Shown here piece after piece: positions 15,135 through 21,075 of a stretch of DNA of 38,346 nt. This DNA comes from DAOTXK01 sp034430555 (GTDB lineage Bacteria > Chloroflexota > Anaerolineae > Aggregatilineales > Ch27). The notes beneath the pieces were generated by a model, which had not been told where the DNA came from, searched no databases, and was given only the letters and a program-made list of their open reading frames with translations. Positions within the stretch are counted from its first letter, which is position 1. The number at the start of each line of letters is the position of its first letter. The stretch is from contig DAOUEM010000592.1 in assembly GCA_034430555.1 (NCBI GenBank), positions 1 to 38,346 of the forward strand. Direction: 5' to 3'. The translations under genes were made by a program, and so were the position numbers.

Positions 15135-15151
15135 CCAGGTCGAAGACCTGG
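15135..15151 (-). terminator. Short hairpin after the 15153 gene
   Basis: A 7-bp perfect stem CCAGGTC (15135-15141) / GACCTGG (15145-15151) with a triloop, one base past the stop codon. There is no T-run, so it may stabilise the mRNA end and need not terminate transcription. Confidence 0.4.
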
Positions 15152-15152
15152 C

Positions 15153-15581
15153 CTAGTCAATCAGCACGGCCTGGTCCAGCTTGAACAGCGCGCCGGGCAG
15201 CAGCGTCGTCAGCGTGGGCGGGTCTGGATAGGCCAGCATCTCGGCCAGCAGGCTTTTGAGCTGCTTTTGCTGCTGGCGTTTGATCATGCCCTGGACCGCG
15301 CCGATCGTCTCCAGGGCCAGCGTCTTGTCCCGGTCGGAGCCGTCGGGGTCGCTGAGCACGGCGATGAACTGCTCGGCCTCGATGAAATTGTACAGGTCGG
15401 CCAGCGGCTGGGGGATGGGCGTGTCATGCTCCGGCACGAAGGTCACCCGGTTCCGGAAGAAATCGCGCTGAATCCGGCGGTAGAGGTGCAGGTACGACCA
15501 CAGCCGGATGCGCGACGCCAGCACCGGCACGAGCAGGATGATCAGCACCACCATCACCAGCGGTATGAATGTCAACGCCAT
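15153..15581 (-). CDS. Small membrane-anchored protein, unknown function
   Basis: 142 residues. One N-terminal membrane helix (about 5-22, FIPLVMVVLIILLVPVLA) is followed by basic residues (SRIRLWSYLHLYRRIQRDFFRNR), which by the positive-inside rule puts the soluble C-terminal part in the cytosol. That part is largely helical (ADLYNFIEAEQFIAVL, ALETIGAVQGMIKRQQQKQLKSLLAEML) and has no motif I recognise. The start at 15581 has GGGAG 8 nt upstream. A 10-bp inverted repeat (15591-15621) covers the start region and the -10-like TACAAT, so expression may depend on a DNA-binding dimer or on RNA folding. It is monocistronic as far as seen. Confidence 0.65.
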   Translation of the reverse strand: MALTFIPLVMVVLIILLVPVLASRIRLWSYLHLYRRIQRDFFRNRVTFVPEHDTPIPQPLADLYNFIEAEQFIAVLSDPDGSDRDKTLALETIGAVQGMIKRQQQKQLKSLLAEMLAYPDPPTLTTLLPGALFKLDQAVLID

Positions 15582-15590
15582 GGCAAAACT

Positions 15591-15621
15591 CCCGGTACAA
15601 CGTCTACCTTATTGTACCGGG
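15591..15621. promoter_or_regulatory. Inverted repeat over promoter and RBS (operator or RNA switch)
   Basis: CCCGGTACAA (15591-15600) and TTGTACCGGG (15612-15621) are perfect inverted arms with an 11-bp spacer, centre to centre 21 bp or about two helical turns. On the minus strand one arm contains the -10-like TACAAT (15611-15616) and the other ends at the GGGAG of the 15153 gene. On the plus strand the hairpin is followed by TTTT and could also terminate. Confidence 0.5.
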
Positions 15622-15722
15622 TTTTCGCCCCGTTTGACCATGGGCGATTCGGTGAATTCGCCCGAATCGCCCCCCTGATTATCGAAACCGTTTCCTGGCC
15701 GCCCGCCGCCTGAAAGGCTCAC

Positions 15723-16826
15723 TTACCCCGCGACCCCGAACACGCACGACGAGACATAGTTACCTTGCAGGACATCCGGCGCGCCGTCGCCATCATAATC
15801 CAGGCCGGGGACCAGGGGACGCGTGTACTCCTCGGTAAACAGCACCAAGTGTGGGCCTGGCGTGGGATTTTCATAGAGCCAGTAGTACAGCTCCGTGGAG
15901 CCGAACACATCCCCACTGCCCAGGTCAAAGGTCAGATCGACCGCTTCCAGCACGTACTGCGGGCTGAGCAGCTGGCCATCCACCGACGCCTGCCGCCGGA
16001 CCGACGACCGGTAGTCGACCACGGCGTCGAAGTTCGGCGCGGCAAAGAGAACCCAGATCAGGATCGGCTGGTTGGCGGGCAGGGCCGCCGCATTCATCGG
16101 TTCAAACGACGGGAGGTCCAGGGCTTCACAATCGAAGGGATCGAGCAGCACGCCGCTGTCCGGGACGTCGCGCTCGAAATTCAACTCCGCCATGATGCTG
16201 GCCTCCACCGGCGTGAAGCCGGTATCTTCGGGCAGGGCCGCCGCCGAACCGCCGACCGGGGCCGCGCCGGGCGTGAAGCTGTCCAGCGAGCCGGTCACCG
16301 TCACCACGTACTCGCGGTAGACCCACACGTTCTGCCCCAGGTAATTGACCAGCACGAACAACTCATCCTGGCTGACGCCCAGCGCCGGCACCGGCTCGTT
16401 GTACGGTATCGCCCCGGATGGCCGCACGTCCAGGTCCGGGTCTGTGCGGTAGCGCAGGTTGATCGTCGGCGTGACCATCACGCTGCTGGTCACCGCCCCG
16501 CTGCCGCCCGTCGTAAAGGTCTGCGTGGACTCGTTCAGGCTGCCCAGGCTGCCGCTCAGCACGCCGGTGTACGTCAGCGAGAGCCAGCCGCCCTGCCCGT
16601 TGTAGACCACCGCCACCCAGTTCCGGTCCGGGCTGATGGCCGTGGCCGTCATCTCCGTCTGGTAGGGCACGGTGCCCAGCCGCGCCGAAGTGCTCGAAGC
16701 CGACGCGCGCAAGCTCAAGTTGGCATTGGTCACCACCTGCACGCCGCCCTGCGCGCCTACCGGTAAGGCCGCCGTCAGCAAGCCGGCGAGCAGCATCACC
16801 CCCAACAACCGCCGCCAGGAAGTCAT
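15723..16826 (-). CDS. Secreted protein with two bacterial SH3 domains
   Basis: 367 residues. The signal peptide is about 1-25 (LLGVMLLAGLLTAALPVGAQ). Two SH3b-like domains follow: residues about 30-92 (VTNANLSLRASASSTSARLGTVPYQTEMTATAISPD, then WVAVVYNGQGGWLSLTY) and about 118-180 (TPTINLRYRTDPDLDVRPSGAIPY, then FVLVNYLGQNVWVYREYV). Such domains usually bind cell-wall peptides. The C-terminal 150 residues contain two Cys (FDCEALDLP, SSCVFGVAG) and end with YDGDGAPDVLQGNYVSSC, whose DYDGDGAPD looks like a calcium-binding DxDxDG loop. The start is supported by AAGGAG 8 nt upstream of 16826. The domain order matches the proteins at 17228-18541 and the wrecked gene at 18739-19454, so this is a local family. 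No enzyme domain is seen. Confidence 0.8.
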   Translation of the reverse strand: MTSWRRLLGVMLLAGLLTAALPVGAQGGVQVVTNANLSLRASASSTSARLGTVPYQTEMTATAISPDRNWVAVVYNGQGGWLSLTYTGVLSGSLGSLNESTQTFTTGGSGAVTSSVMVTPTINLRYRTDPDLDVRPSGAIPYNEPVPALGVSQDELFVLVNYLGQNVWVYREYVVTVTGSLDSFTPGAAPVGGSAAALPEDTGFTPVEASIMAELNFERDVPDSGVLLDPFDCEALDLPSFEPMNAAALPANQPILIWVLFAAPNFDAVVDYRSSVRRQASVDGQLLSPQYVLEAVDLTFDLGSGDVFGSTELYYWLYENPTPGPHLVLFTEEYTRPLVPGLDYDGDGAPDVLQGNYVSSCVFGVAG

Positions 16827-16905
16827 CCGTAAGCTCCTTATTTTCTATTTTGCGCTAAACAGGCGCGCCGAAGGTGTATTAGACTTTATCGGCAATAGGA
16901 ATCAC

Positions 16906-16965
16906 CCCCATATATGGGGTATAAAACGCCTTTGTTTGGACCATTTTGCCGCCACATATAGGGGT
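16906..16965. promoter_or_regulatory. Palindromes upstream of the SH3 gene (possible operator)
   Basis: A perfect 14-bp palindrome CCCCATATATGGGG (16906-16919) and a related site CCACATATAGGGGTCAA (16952-16968), about 46 bp apart. They lie 80-140 bp upstream of the ATG at 16826. The pairing of half-sites ATATGGGG and ATATAGGGG suggests one DNA-binding protein. No convincing promoter is seen between; the rest of 16827-17074 shows nothing coding. Confidence 0.35.
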
Positions 16966-17074
16966 CAAGATTATTCCCGATAGAGTCTATTGATTCCTGC
17001 TCGTGTCATTGTGGAACAGAACCGCCCACAATGCAATAATGCCAGCGGTGCTTATAGTCACGCACGGCCCAACC

Positions 17075-17106
17075 AAAAACAGGAGCATCCCGGTGGACGC
17101 TCCTGT
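17075..17106 (-). terminator. Intrinsic terminator of the SH3/Ig-like gene
   Basis: Minus strand ACAGGAGC (17099-17106) / GCTCCTGT (17079-17086), 12-nt loop, then TTTTT. An 8-bp perfect stem, about 120 bp past the stop at 17228. Confidence 0.85.
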
Positions 17107-17182
17107 CGATGTGTAATACTGGTCTACTCCGTCCAAGCTGGCCTGCCCCGTCCTGCCCGGCCTGGCCTTGGCCGCCCTACCC

Positions 17183-17223
17183 GCTGACGAATCAATAGCC
17201 GGTTTTTAGCTGCTGACGAATCA
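17183..17223. repeat. 12-bp direct repeat after the SH3/Ig-like gene
   Basis: GCTGACGAATCA at 17183-17194 and again at 17212-17223. The second copy lies just before the stop codon. A short tandem or slipped duplication. Confidence 0.75.
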
Positions 17224-17227
17224 GCGG

Positions 17228-18541
17228 TTAACCGCTGACGTTCACCGTGACGAAGCGGGTATCCACCGTGTTGCTGGCGGTGGTCACGCGCAGCACGTAG
17301 GTCGTGCTGGTGGTGGGGCACTCCTGGCGCGACCCGGAGAAGCCCACCGGAGCACTCTGGTAGGTGACGGACACCGCGCCGCTCACCTGCCAGTTCAGCA
17401 CGGCGCACTCGCCGGCGCTGATGAAGGTCCGGTCCGCATTAAAGACGATGCTCAGCCCGCCGCCGCCCGGTACAGGCGTGGCGCCGATGGTCACCGTCAC
17501 CTCGCGGTCGATGGCCGATCCGTCCGCGGTGACGGCGTGCAGGTTGTAGGTGGTGGTCTCGGTGGGGCACACCTGCCGGAAGCCCTCGCCTTCCACCGCC
17601 TCGCCCTGGATGAAGACCTGCTGGACGCCGGTGACCCGCCATTCCAGCGTGGCGCATTGGCCCGGCTGGATCGATTCCTGGTCCACGGTGAAGGTCACGT
17701 CGGCCACGCCGATGATCACGTCGATCTCGCGGCTGAAGACCTGGCCATCGTGCCCGACCACGCGCAGCGTATACCGCGTGGAAACGGCGGGACACTCCCG
17801 GCGCGTGCCCTGCGGCGACACGGTGCGCGCCCCGTAAAAGACGCCCCTGGCCCCGGCCACCGTCCAACTGATCTGGGCGCACTGGCCGGGCGCGATGAAG
17901 GTGCGGTCGGTGCTGAAGTCGATGAAGACCTCGCCCGGCGCCACCACCGGCAGATCGGCCATCTCGCCGGCCACCACGTCCAGGTAGCGGCCCGCCACCC
18001 AGCCGCGAAAGGCCCCGTACTGCACGAACACGTACAATTCGCCGGGGGTCACCGCCCGCGCCGAGGCCTGCTCGCCCGCCCGGAAGACGGTGATCAGGTC
18101 GGCTTCGGGGTCCGGCTCCATGCGGATGTTGACGCCGCGTACCGGCGACACGATCACCTGCCCCGCCGGGATGTAGCCGCGCACCAGGGCCGGCGGCACC
18201 TGCTCGTCGGAGAGCGGCAGCGTGCCCAGGTCGCCGCCCACATATTCCAGGTAGACGCGCGAGGCCCAGCCCTCCTGCCCATTATAGGAGACGCGCAGCC
18301 AGCGGTAGTTGAAGCTGAAGGCGGTGGCCGTCAGGACGGTGTCGTGCGGCATCGTGGCGTAAATGCGAGCGGCGGTGCTCGGCGCGGCGCGCAGGTGCAG
18401 GTTGTGCGTCGTGCGGAACTGCACCGCTTCCTGCCCGGAGGCCGGCAGCGCCAGGATCAGGACCAGCAGCGCCACCATCAAGAGTAGGGACGTCCGGCTG
18501 GACGTCCAGCCTTTGCCCGAAAACCATCGCCTGGTGACCAT
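17228..18541 (-). CDS. Secreted protein: two SH3-like plus three Cys-bridged Ig-like repeats
   Basis: 437 residues from ATG 18541 (GGAG 9 nt upstream, against 3 nt for the ATG at 18547). The signal peptide has the h-region LLLMVALLVLILALPASG. Two SH3b-like domains are at about 42-100 (HNLHLRAAPSTAARIYATMPHDT ... WLRVSYNGQEGWAS) and 128-190 (RGVNIRMEPDPEADLITVF ... FVQYGAFRGWVAG). Three homologous Ig-like units follow, each with FxxDRTFIxxGQC, a central W, and then RRECP/RQVCP/RQECP before TxTTYxLRV; the two Cys per unit probably form a disulfide. The same Ig unit occurs once in the lipoprotein at 7692. A role in binding wall or surface polymers is inferred. The palindromic repeat at 18488-18507 is read as codons of the signal peptide (GWTSSRTSLLL). 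Confidence 0.85.
   Translation of the reverse strand: MVTRRWFSGKGWTSSRTSLLLMVALLVLILALPASGQEAVQFRTTHNLHLRAAPSTAARIYATMPHDTVLTATAFSFNYRWLRVSYNGQEGWASRVYLEYVGGDLGTLPLSDEQVPPALVRGYIPAGQVIVSPVRGVNIRMEPDPEADLITVFRAGEQASARAVTPGELYVFVQYGAFRGWVAGRYLDVVAGEMADLPVVAPGEVFIDFSTDRTFIAPGQCAQISWTVAGARGVFYGARTVSPQGTRRECPAVSTRYTLRVVGHDGQVFSREIDVIIGVADVTFTVDQESIQPGQCATLEWRVTGVQQVFIQGEAVEGEGFRQVCPTETTTYNLHAVTADGSAIDREVTVTIGATPVPGGGGLSIVFNADRTFISAGECAVLNWQVSGAVSVTYQSAPVGFSGSRQECPTTSTTYVLRVTTASNTVDTRFVTVNVSG
18488..18507. repeat. Dispersed palindrome inside a signal-peptide coding region
   Basis: GGACGTCC - GGCT - GGACGTCC, preceded by GAGTA. It overlaps the early codons of the gene at 17228-18541, in the same frame as the copies at 35688-35707 and 36946-36965. 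Confidence 0.9.
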
Positions 18542-18580
18542 ACCCATCTTCTCCGCCCACTGACCGGTTCACGTAAGGCC

Positions 18581-18586
18581 ATTATA
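18581..18586 (-). promoter_or_regulatory. Perfect TATAAT for the SH3/Ig-like gene
   Basis: Minus strand TATAAT 39 bp upstream of the ATG at 18541; no clear -35. The predicted leader is about 33 nt. Confidence 0.5.
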
Positions 18587-18707
18587 GCCGAACTGGCATT
18601 CTCCGACAGAGGGGAAAACGGTACCTGCGGCAAACAAGCGGTCAGTTGTCAGCATTCAGCAATCAGTTTTTGGTCATTGGCGGTTGGTGGTTAATTGATT
18701 TGAGTAG

Positions 18708-18727
18708 GGACGACCGGCTGGTCGTCC
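18708..18727. repeat. Dispersed palindrome copy
   Basis: GGACGACC - GGCT - GGTCGTCC, preceded by GAGTA. It lies 11 bp past the stop of the wrecked SH3 gene. The adjacent 18640-18665 holds CAGTTGTCAGCATTCAGCA-type short repeats, also seen near 27590-27625. Confidence 0.9.
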
Positions 18728-18738
18728 GAATACCCAGT

Positions 18739-19454
18739 TTACACGTCCGCCAACACCGCCGTCACCCAGGCCCATGCTTCCTGGAAGCGCCCATACGGCG
18801 AGATCAATGCCAGCGGCGCGGCGTCCAGCGTGAAGGTGTGCTGGGCGACCGTCTGGCCGGTGGTCGTATCGATGATGCGCACCGCGTAATCGGAGAAGGT
18901 CAGGTAAGCCTCGTGGTTGCCGGAGGCGCACAGGCCGGGATGGCTGAGCACGTAACGCGCGTAAACCACGTAGCGCGATCCGGCGAAGGTCTCCACACGG
19001 CTCTCCGCCGGGACCCAGCTTTGCCAGGCGTGGGGCACCGTGAAGCCGTCCAGGGCGATGAAGACCGCTGTTGGAGCGGACGTCCCGCCGGTTCGGTCAC
19101 CGACGCGGCCTCCCCTTCCGGCAATGGCGACATGACGGCCTCAGCCTCGGCTCCGGGGGCGGACCCGGCCACCGGCAGTTCGGCCAGGCTGCCGCCTTCC
19201 ACCGTCAGGTAGAAGAAAAACAGCCAGCCCTGCTGCCCGTCGAAGGCCACCCGCACCCAGGTGCGGTCGGCGTTGACGGCCTCGGCGGCCAGCGTGGTGG
19301 CGTAAGGAATGGTGGTCAGCACTTCGCCCCTGTCGGCGGCGCTGGCGCGCAGGTAAAGGTTGGTGTTGGTGGTGACGGTGATCGTACTCTGGGCGGCGGC
19401 GGTTGGCGTGAAGGCCGGCAGGGCCAGGCCTGGCAGAACCAGGGCCAGCAGTCC
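18739..19454 (-). pseudogene. Truncated and frameshifted SH3-domain gene
   Basis: Two reading frames together encode one protein. The 5' part (19448 to about 19075) reads LALVLPGLALPAFTPTAAAQ, then an SH3b-like domain TNLYLRASAADRGEVLTTIPYATTL and WVRVAFDGQQGWLFFFYLTVEGGSLAELPVAG. The 3' part (about 19075 to 18739) reads TAVFIALDGFTVPHAWQSWVPAESRVETFAGSRY and on to VTAVLADV in another frame. The join lies in a short G-run around 19077-19085, where one missing base would restore a single frame. No start codon is available: the signal peptide is cut off at 19448 and an in-frame TAG (19455-19457) lies in the foreign sequence beyond. It is the same family as the gene at 15723, now probably dead. 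Confidence 0.7.
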
Positions 19455-19560
19455 CTATGGACAACCGACGGGAGCCTGCACATACACCGTGCGGGAGTGA
19501 CGCCCCCCACCAAGTGAGATACGCAGGGCGATCCGGCAGAGATAGGTCTGCGGATCGCCC
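19446..19560 (+). repeat. Duplicated 3' end of the 20.6-20.9 kb gene
   Basis: This 115-bp block matches 20839-20961: it encodes the same tail (SSPYGQPTGACTYTVRE, stop) and the same following hairpin, with one 7-bp indel and several substitutions. The hairpin here is GGGCGATCCG (19526-19535) / CGGATCGCCC (19551-19560). In the other copy GGGGTGATCCG pairs with CGGATCGCCCC through a G-T pair, so pairing is kept. The block replaces the start of the SH3 pseudogene, marking a recombination joint near 19446. Confidence 0.85.
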
Positions 19561-19587
19561 CATCGACGGTTCACAAGGCAGCATCAG

Positions 19588-19866
19588 TCAGTTAGCGGCA
19601 GCCTGCTGCTGAGCCAACCACTCGTCCAGTGTCACCGATGGCCCACCCAGCAGGCGGTTGGCCTCGGATGGGTCACCCGGCTCGCCCACCTTCTCGAAAT
19701 AGGCCATCAGCGCGACGGCAAATTTGCGCTGCTCGTTGCCGGAGAGCATGGCCGTCATGCGGACCAGCCACAGTGGCATCGGCGTAATGCGTGGAATCTC
19801 CGGGTGCAGCGCTGCAGGTATCCGTGCCGCTGGACGAAGACCTGGCCGCGTGGCCCGGCACAGCAT
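19588..19866 (-). pseudogene. C-terminal fragment, probably of an NmrA-like oxidoreductase
   Basis: The clear coding part is about the last 70 residues: LHPEIPRITPMPLWLVRMTAMLSG and then KFAVALMAYFEKVGEPGDPSEANRLLGGPSVTLDEWLAQQQ. The pattern GDPxEANRLLGxPxxTLxEW is what I associate with the C-terminus of NAD(P)-binding NmrA/SDR-like proteins. The Rossmann N-terminus is missing: upstream sequence does not continue the fold, and no RBS is visible. It is best read as a remnant. On the opposite strand 19788-19892 holds another coding-looking scrap (SPGAALQVSVPLDEDLAAWPG, closed by stops on both sides), so two gene fragments appear to abut near 19800. Identity rests on motif memory only. Confidence 0.4.
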
Positions 19867-19881
19867 ACTTTTGCGAAAACC

Positions 19882-20310
19882 CTACATGCTAAAAGTGAAC
19901 TGATTCATATAACCAATGTAAACCAGGACGCCATGCGCCAAAATGTCACGGCCTATTAAACACTGTATGGATTGGCCTTGTAAGGGCGCTTCGATGACTA
20001 TTCCCTCAGCCACTATGTTGTTGGGAAATATCAAGCGGATCGCATACTGATAGCAAGAAACATTTGTGGAAGCTGGCGTGTTTATTGATGTGACGCCAAT
20101 CGGATTCAGCCCTAGTTGGTCGGCTATTCCCTCTTGAATCACAGTGCCAGTCGCGCCAGTATCGAACATCGCAATAGCCTTAACTGGCGATGGCATTGGC
20201 GTGTTACTTGCCTTTAAGGCAACCTCCACAGGGCTACCTACGGCAATATTTACCTCCACAAGAGGGCCTGAAATTCTCAGGTCCTGCGATCCCGTAGTGA
20301 ATGATGGCAT
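19882..20310 (-). CDS. Retropepsin-like aspartic protease
   Basis: 142 residues from ATG 20310, one base past the stop of the upstream partner gene; longer readings overlap that gene. The catalytic motif is AMFDTGATGTVI (D50-T51-G52), and the second half has the hydrophobic-hydrophobic-Gly signature IQCLIGRDIL near 115-124, as in clan AA single-domain proteases. Retroviral-type enzymes work as homodimers, each chain giving one Asp. There is no signal peptide and no retroelement gene nearby, so this is a cellular single-domain protease. The partner gene (20312-20548) is translationally adjacent, and the two share one promoter at 20569-20574. Its substrate is unknown; the small partner is the natural first candidate. 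Surrounding DNA is full of gene fragments, suggesting acquired material. Confidence 0.85.
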   Translation of the reverse strand: MPSFTTGSQDLRISGPLVEVNIAVGSPVEVALKASNTPMPSPVKAIAMFDTGATGTVIQEGIADQLGLNPIGVTSINTPASTNVSCYQYAIRLIFPNNIVAEGIVIEAPLQGQSIQCLIGRDILAHGVLVYIGYMNQFTFSM

Positions 20311-20311
20311 T

Positions 20312-20548
20312 TTATACTGCCAACAGGTTGGAAACGAAGTTCTGCGAGACTTCAACTCTCACAACTTGCTTGACTAAAAAAGGCACATTGCCAAGCCGTT
20401 GATAGCCTTGCCGCACCGCGTCGTATTCCGCTTCAAAGACTCCGAGAACCTCCTCTCCGCCGATCAACACAAATTTCCCTTCCGCGGTGTCCAGCAGTTC
20501 TTGGCGCTTATTTTCGTAGGTTTCCAATTCGCGTTCTAATGGTTTCAT
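20312..20548 (-). CDS. Small conserved partner of the retropepsin
   Basis: 78 residues from ATG 20548, set by GGAGG (20557-20561) 8 nt upstream; a GTG two codons earlier is too close to it. The sequence MKPLERELETYENKRQELLDTAEGKFVLIGGEEVLGVFEAEYDAVRQGYQRLGNVPFLVKQV has a helix, then GKFVLI-G-EVLGVFE strands, then a helix and PFLVKQV. I have seen this pattern as a small uncharacterised protein next to single-domain aspartic proteases in cyanobacteria and Chloroflexota; that is from memory and unverified. The stop codon TAA ends one base before the protease ATG, so translation is probably coupled. Function unknown: adaptor, substrate or inhibitor are all possible. Confidence 0.75.
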   Translation of the reverse strand: MKPLERELETYENKRQELLDTAEGKFVLIGGEEVLGVFEAEYDAVRQGYQRLGNVPFLVKQVVRVEVSQNFVSNLLAV

Positions 20549-20568
20549 TGCCACTTCCTCCTATGCTC

Positions 20569-20574
20569 ATTATA
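20569..20574 (-). promoter_or_regulatory. Perfect TATAAT for the retropepsin pair
   Basis: Minus strand TATAAT, 20 bp upstream of the ATG at 20548, with the RBS between. The leader would be only about 14 nt. The -35 region (TATTAA at 17 bp) is poor. Confidence 0.6.
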
Positions 20575-20581
20575 TATCACT

Positions 20582-20893
20582 TTGCAGCGCGTTAATACAC
20601 CAAATGAATTAACCGGCCGACTGGTCGGATTCTGGTATCGCTTTGGTATCGGTCCGGCAGGTCATGCCGCCTTGCTGGCCCTGTTGGTCGGGCCTAATTC
20701 GCTGAGCGTGAACGGCCAACCCCTCCCGATTTGGACGCACCCCGAGCCGTGCACCCCCGACAGTTGTGGCACCGGCTACCACTACCACGTCCATGCCGCC
20801 TGGGTTGCGCCCGCGCCGGGCGAGTATACGTTCACGGGCAGCAGTCCCTATGGACAACCGACGGGATCATGCACATACACCGTGCTGGAGTGA
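20582..20893 (+). pseudogene. C-terminal domain fragment, small Cys-containing protein
   Basis: The only possible start is TTG 20582, without an RBS, so this is probably a 5'-truncated gene. The coding-looking part, from about GPAGHAALLALLVGPNSLSVNGQPLP onward, continues through PEPCTPDSCGTGYHYHVHAAWVAPAPGEYTFTGSSPYGQPTGSCTYTVLE. Three Cys (PCTPDSC, GSC) and a beta-rich pattern suggest an exported domain; APGEYTFTG resembles the last strands of an Ig-like or pre-peptidase domain. I cannot name the family. Its last 18 codons and the hairpin after it are duplicated at 19446-19560, so at least two copies of this gene existed before the region was rearranged. Confidence 0.45.
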
Positions 20894-20924
20894 CGCCGGG
20901 AGCCCCCCATCAAGTGAGATACAC

Positions 20925-20961
20925 GGGGTGATCCGGCGGAGAGAGGTTCGCGGATCGCCCC
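20925..20961. repeat. Hairpin after the Cys-domain fragment
   Basis: GGGGTGATCCG (20925-20935) / CGGATCGCCCC (20951-20961), 11 bp with one G-T pair. There is no T-run on the plus strand. It is the homolog of the hairpin at 19526-19560. Confidence 0.6.
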
Positions 20962-21036
20962 AACAAAAAGGCGGCCCGGTGTGCCCGGAACGCCTCAAAA
21001 AACCGTCAAAATGGCGTGTGTGGCGCGTTTTACCCA

Positions 21037-21073
21037 CCGGCCAACCGGCGTGTTATCCGCCGGCCAACCGGCG
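21037..21073. repeat. Two copies of CCGGCCAACCGGCG after nuoM
   Basis: Direct repeats at 21037-21050 and 21060-21073, each internally CCGG-CCAA-CCGG. They begin 3 bp past the nuoM stop and could stabilise or end its mRNA. No standard terminator is seen here; the T-runs further left lack good stems. Confidence 0.8.
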
Positions 21074-21075
21074 CA

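Noticed and set aside
13412..15184. 590-codon open frame on the plus strand
   Set aside because: Antisense to nuoN; rich in His, Arg and Gln with no domain pattern.
19788..19892. Plus-strand fragment SPGAALQVSVPLDEDLAAWPG
   Set aside because: Reads like coding sequence but only about 34 codons, closed by stops on both sides and without a start; kept as a possible remnant, not as a gene.
19882..20548. Retropepsin as part of a retrotransposon
   Set aside because: No reverse transcriptase, integrase or long terminal repeats nearby; the protease is a stand-alone single-domain gene with a bacterial promoter and a coupled partner.
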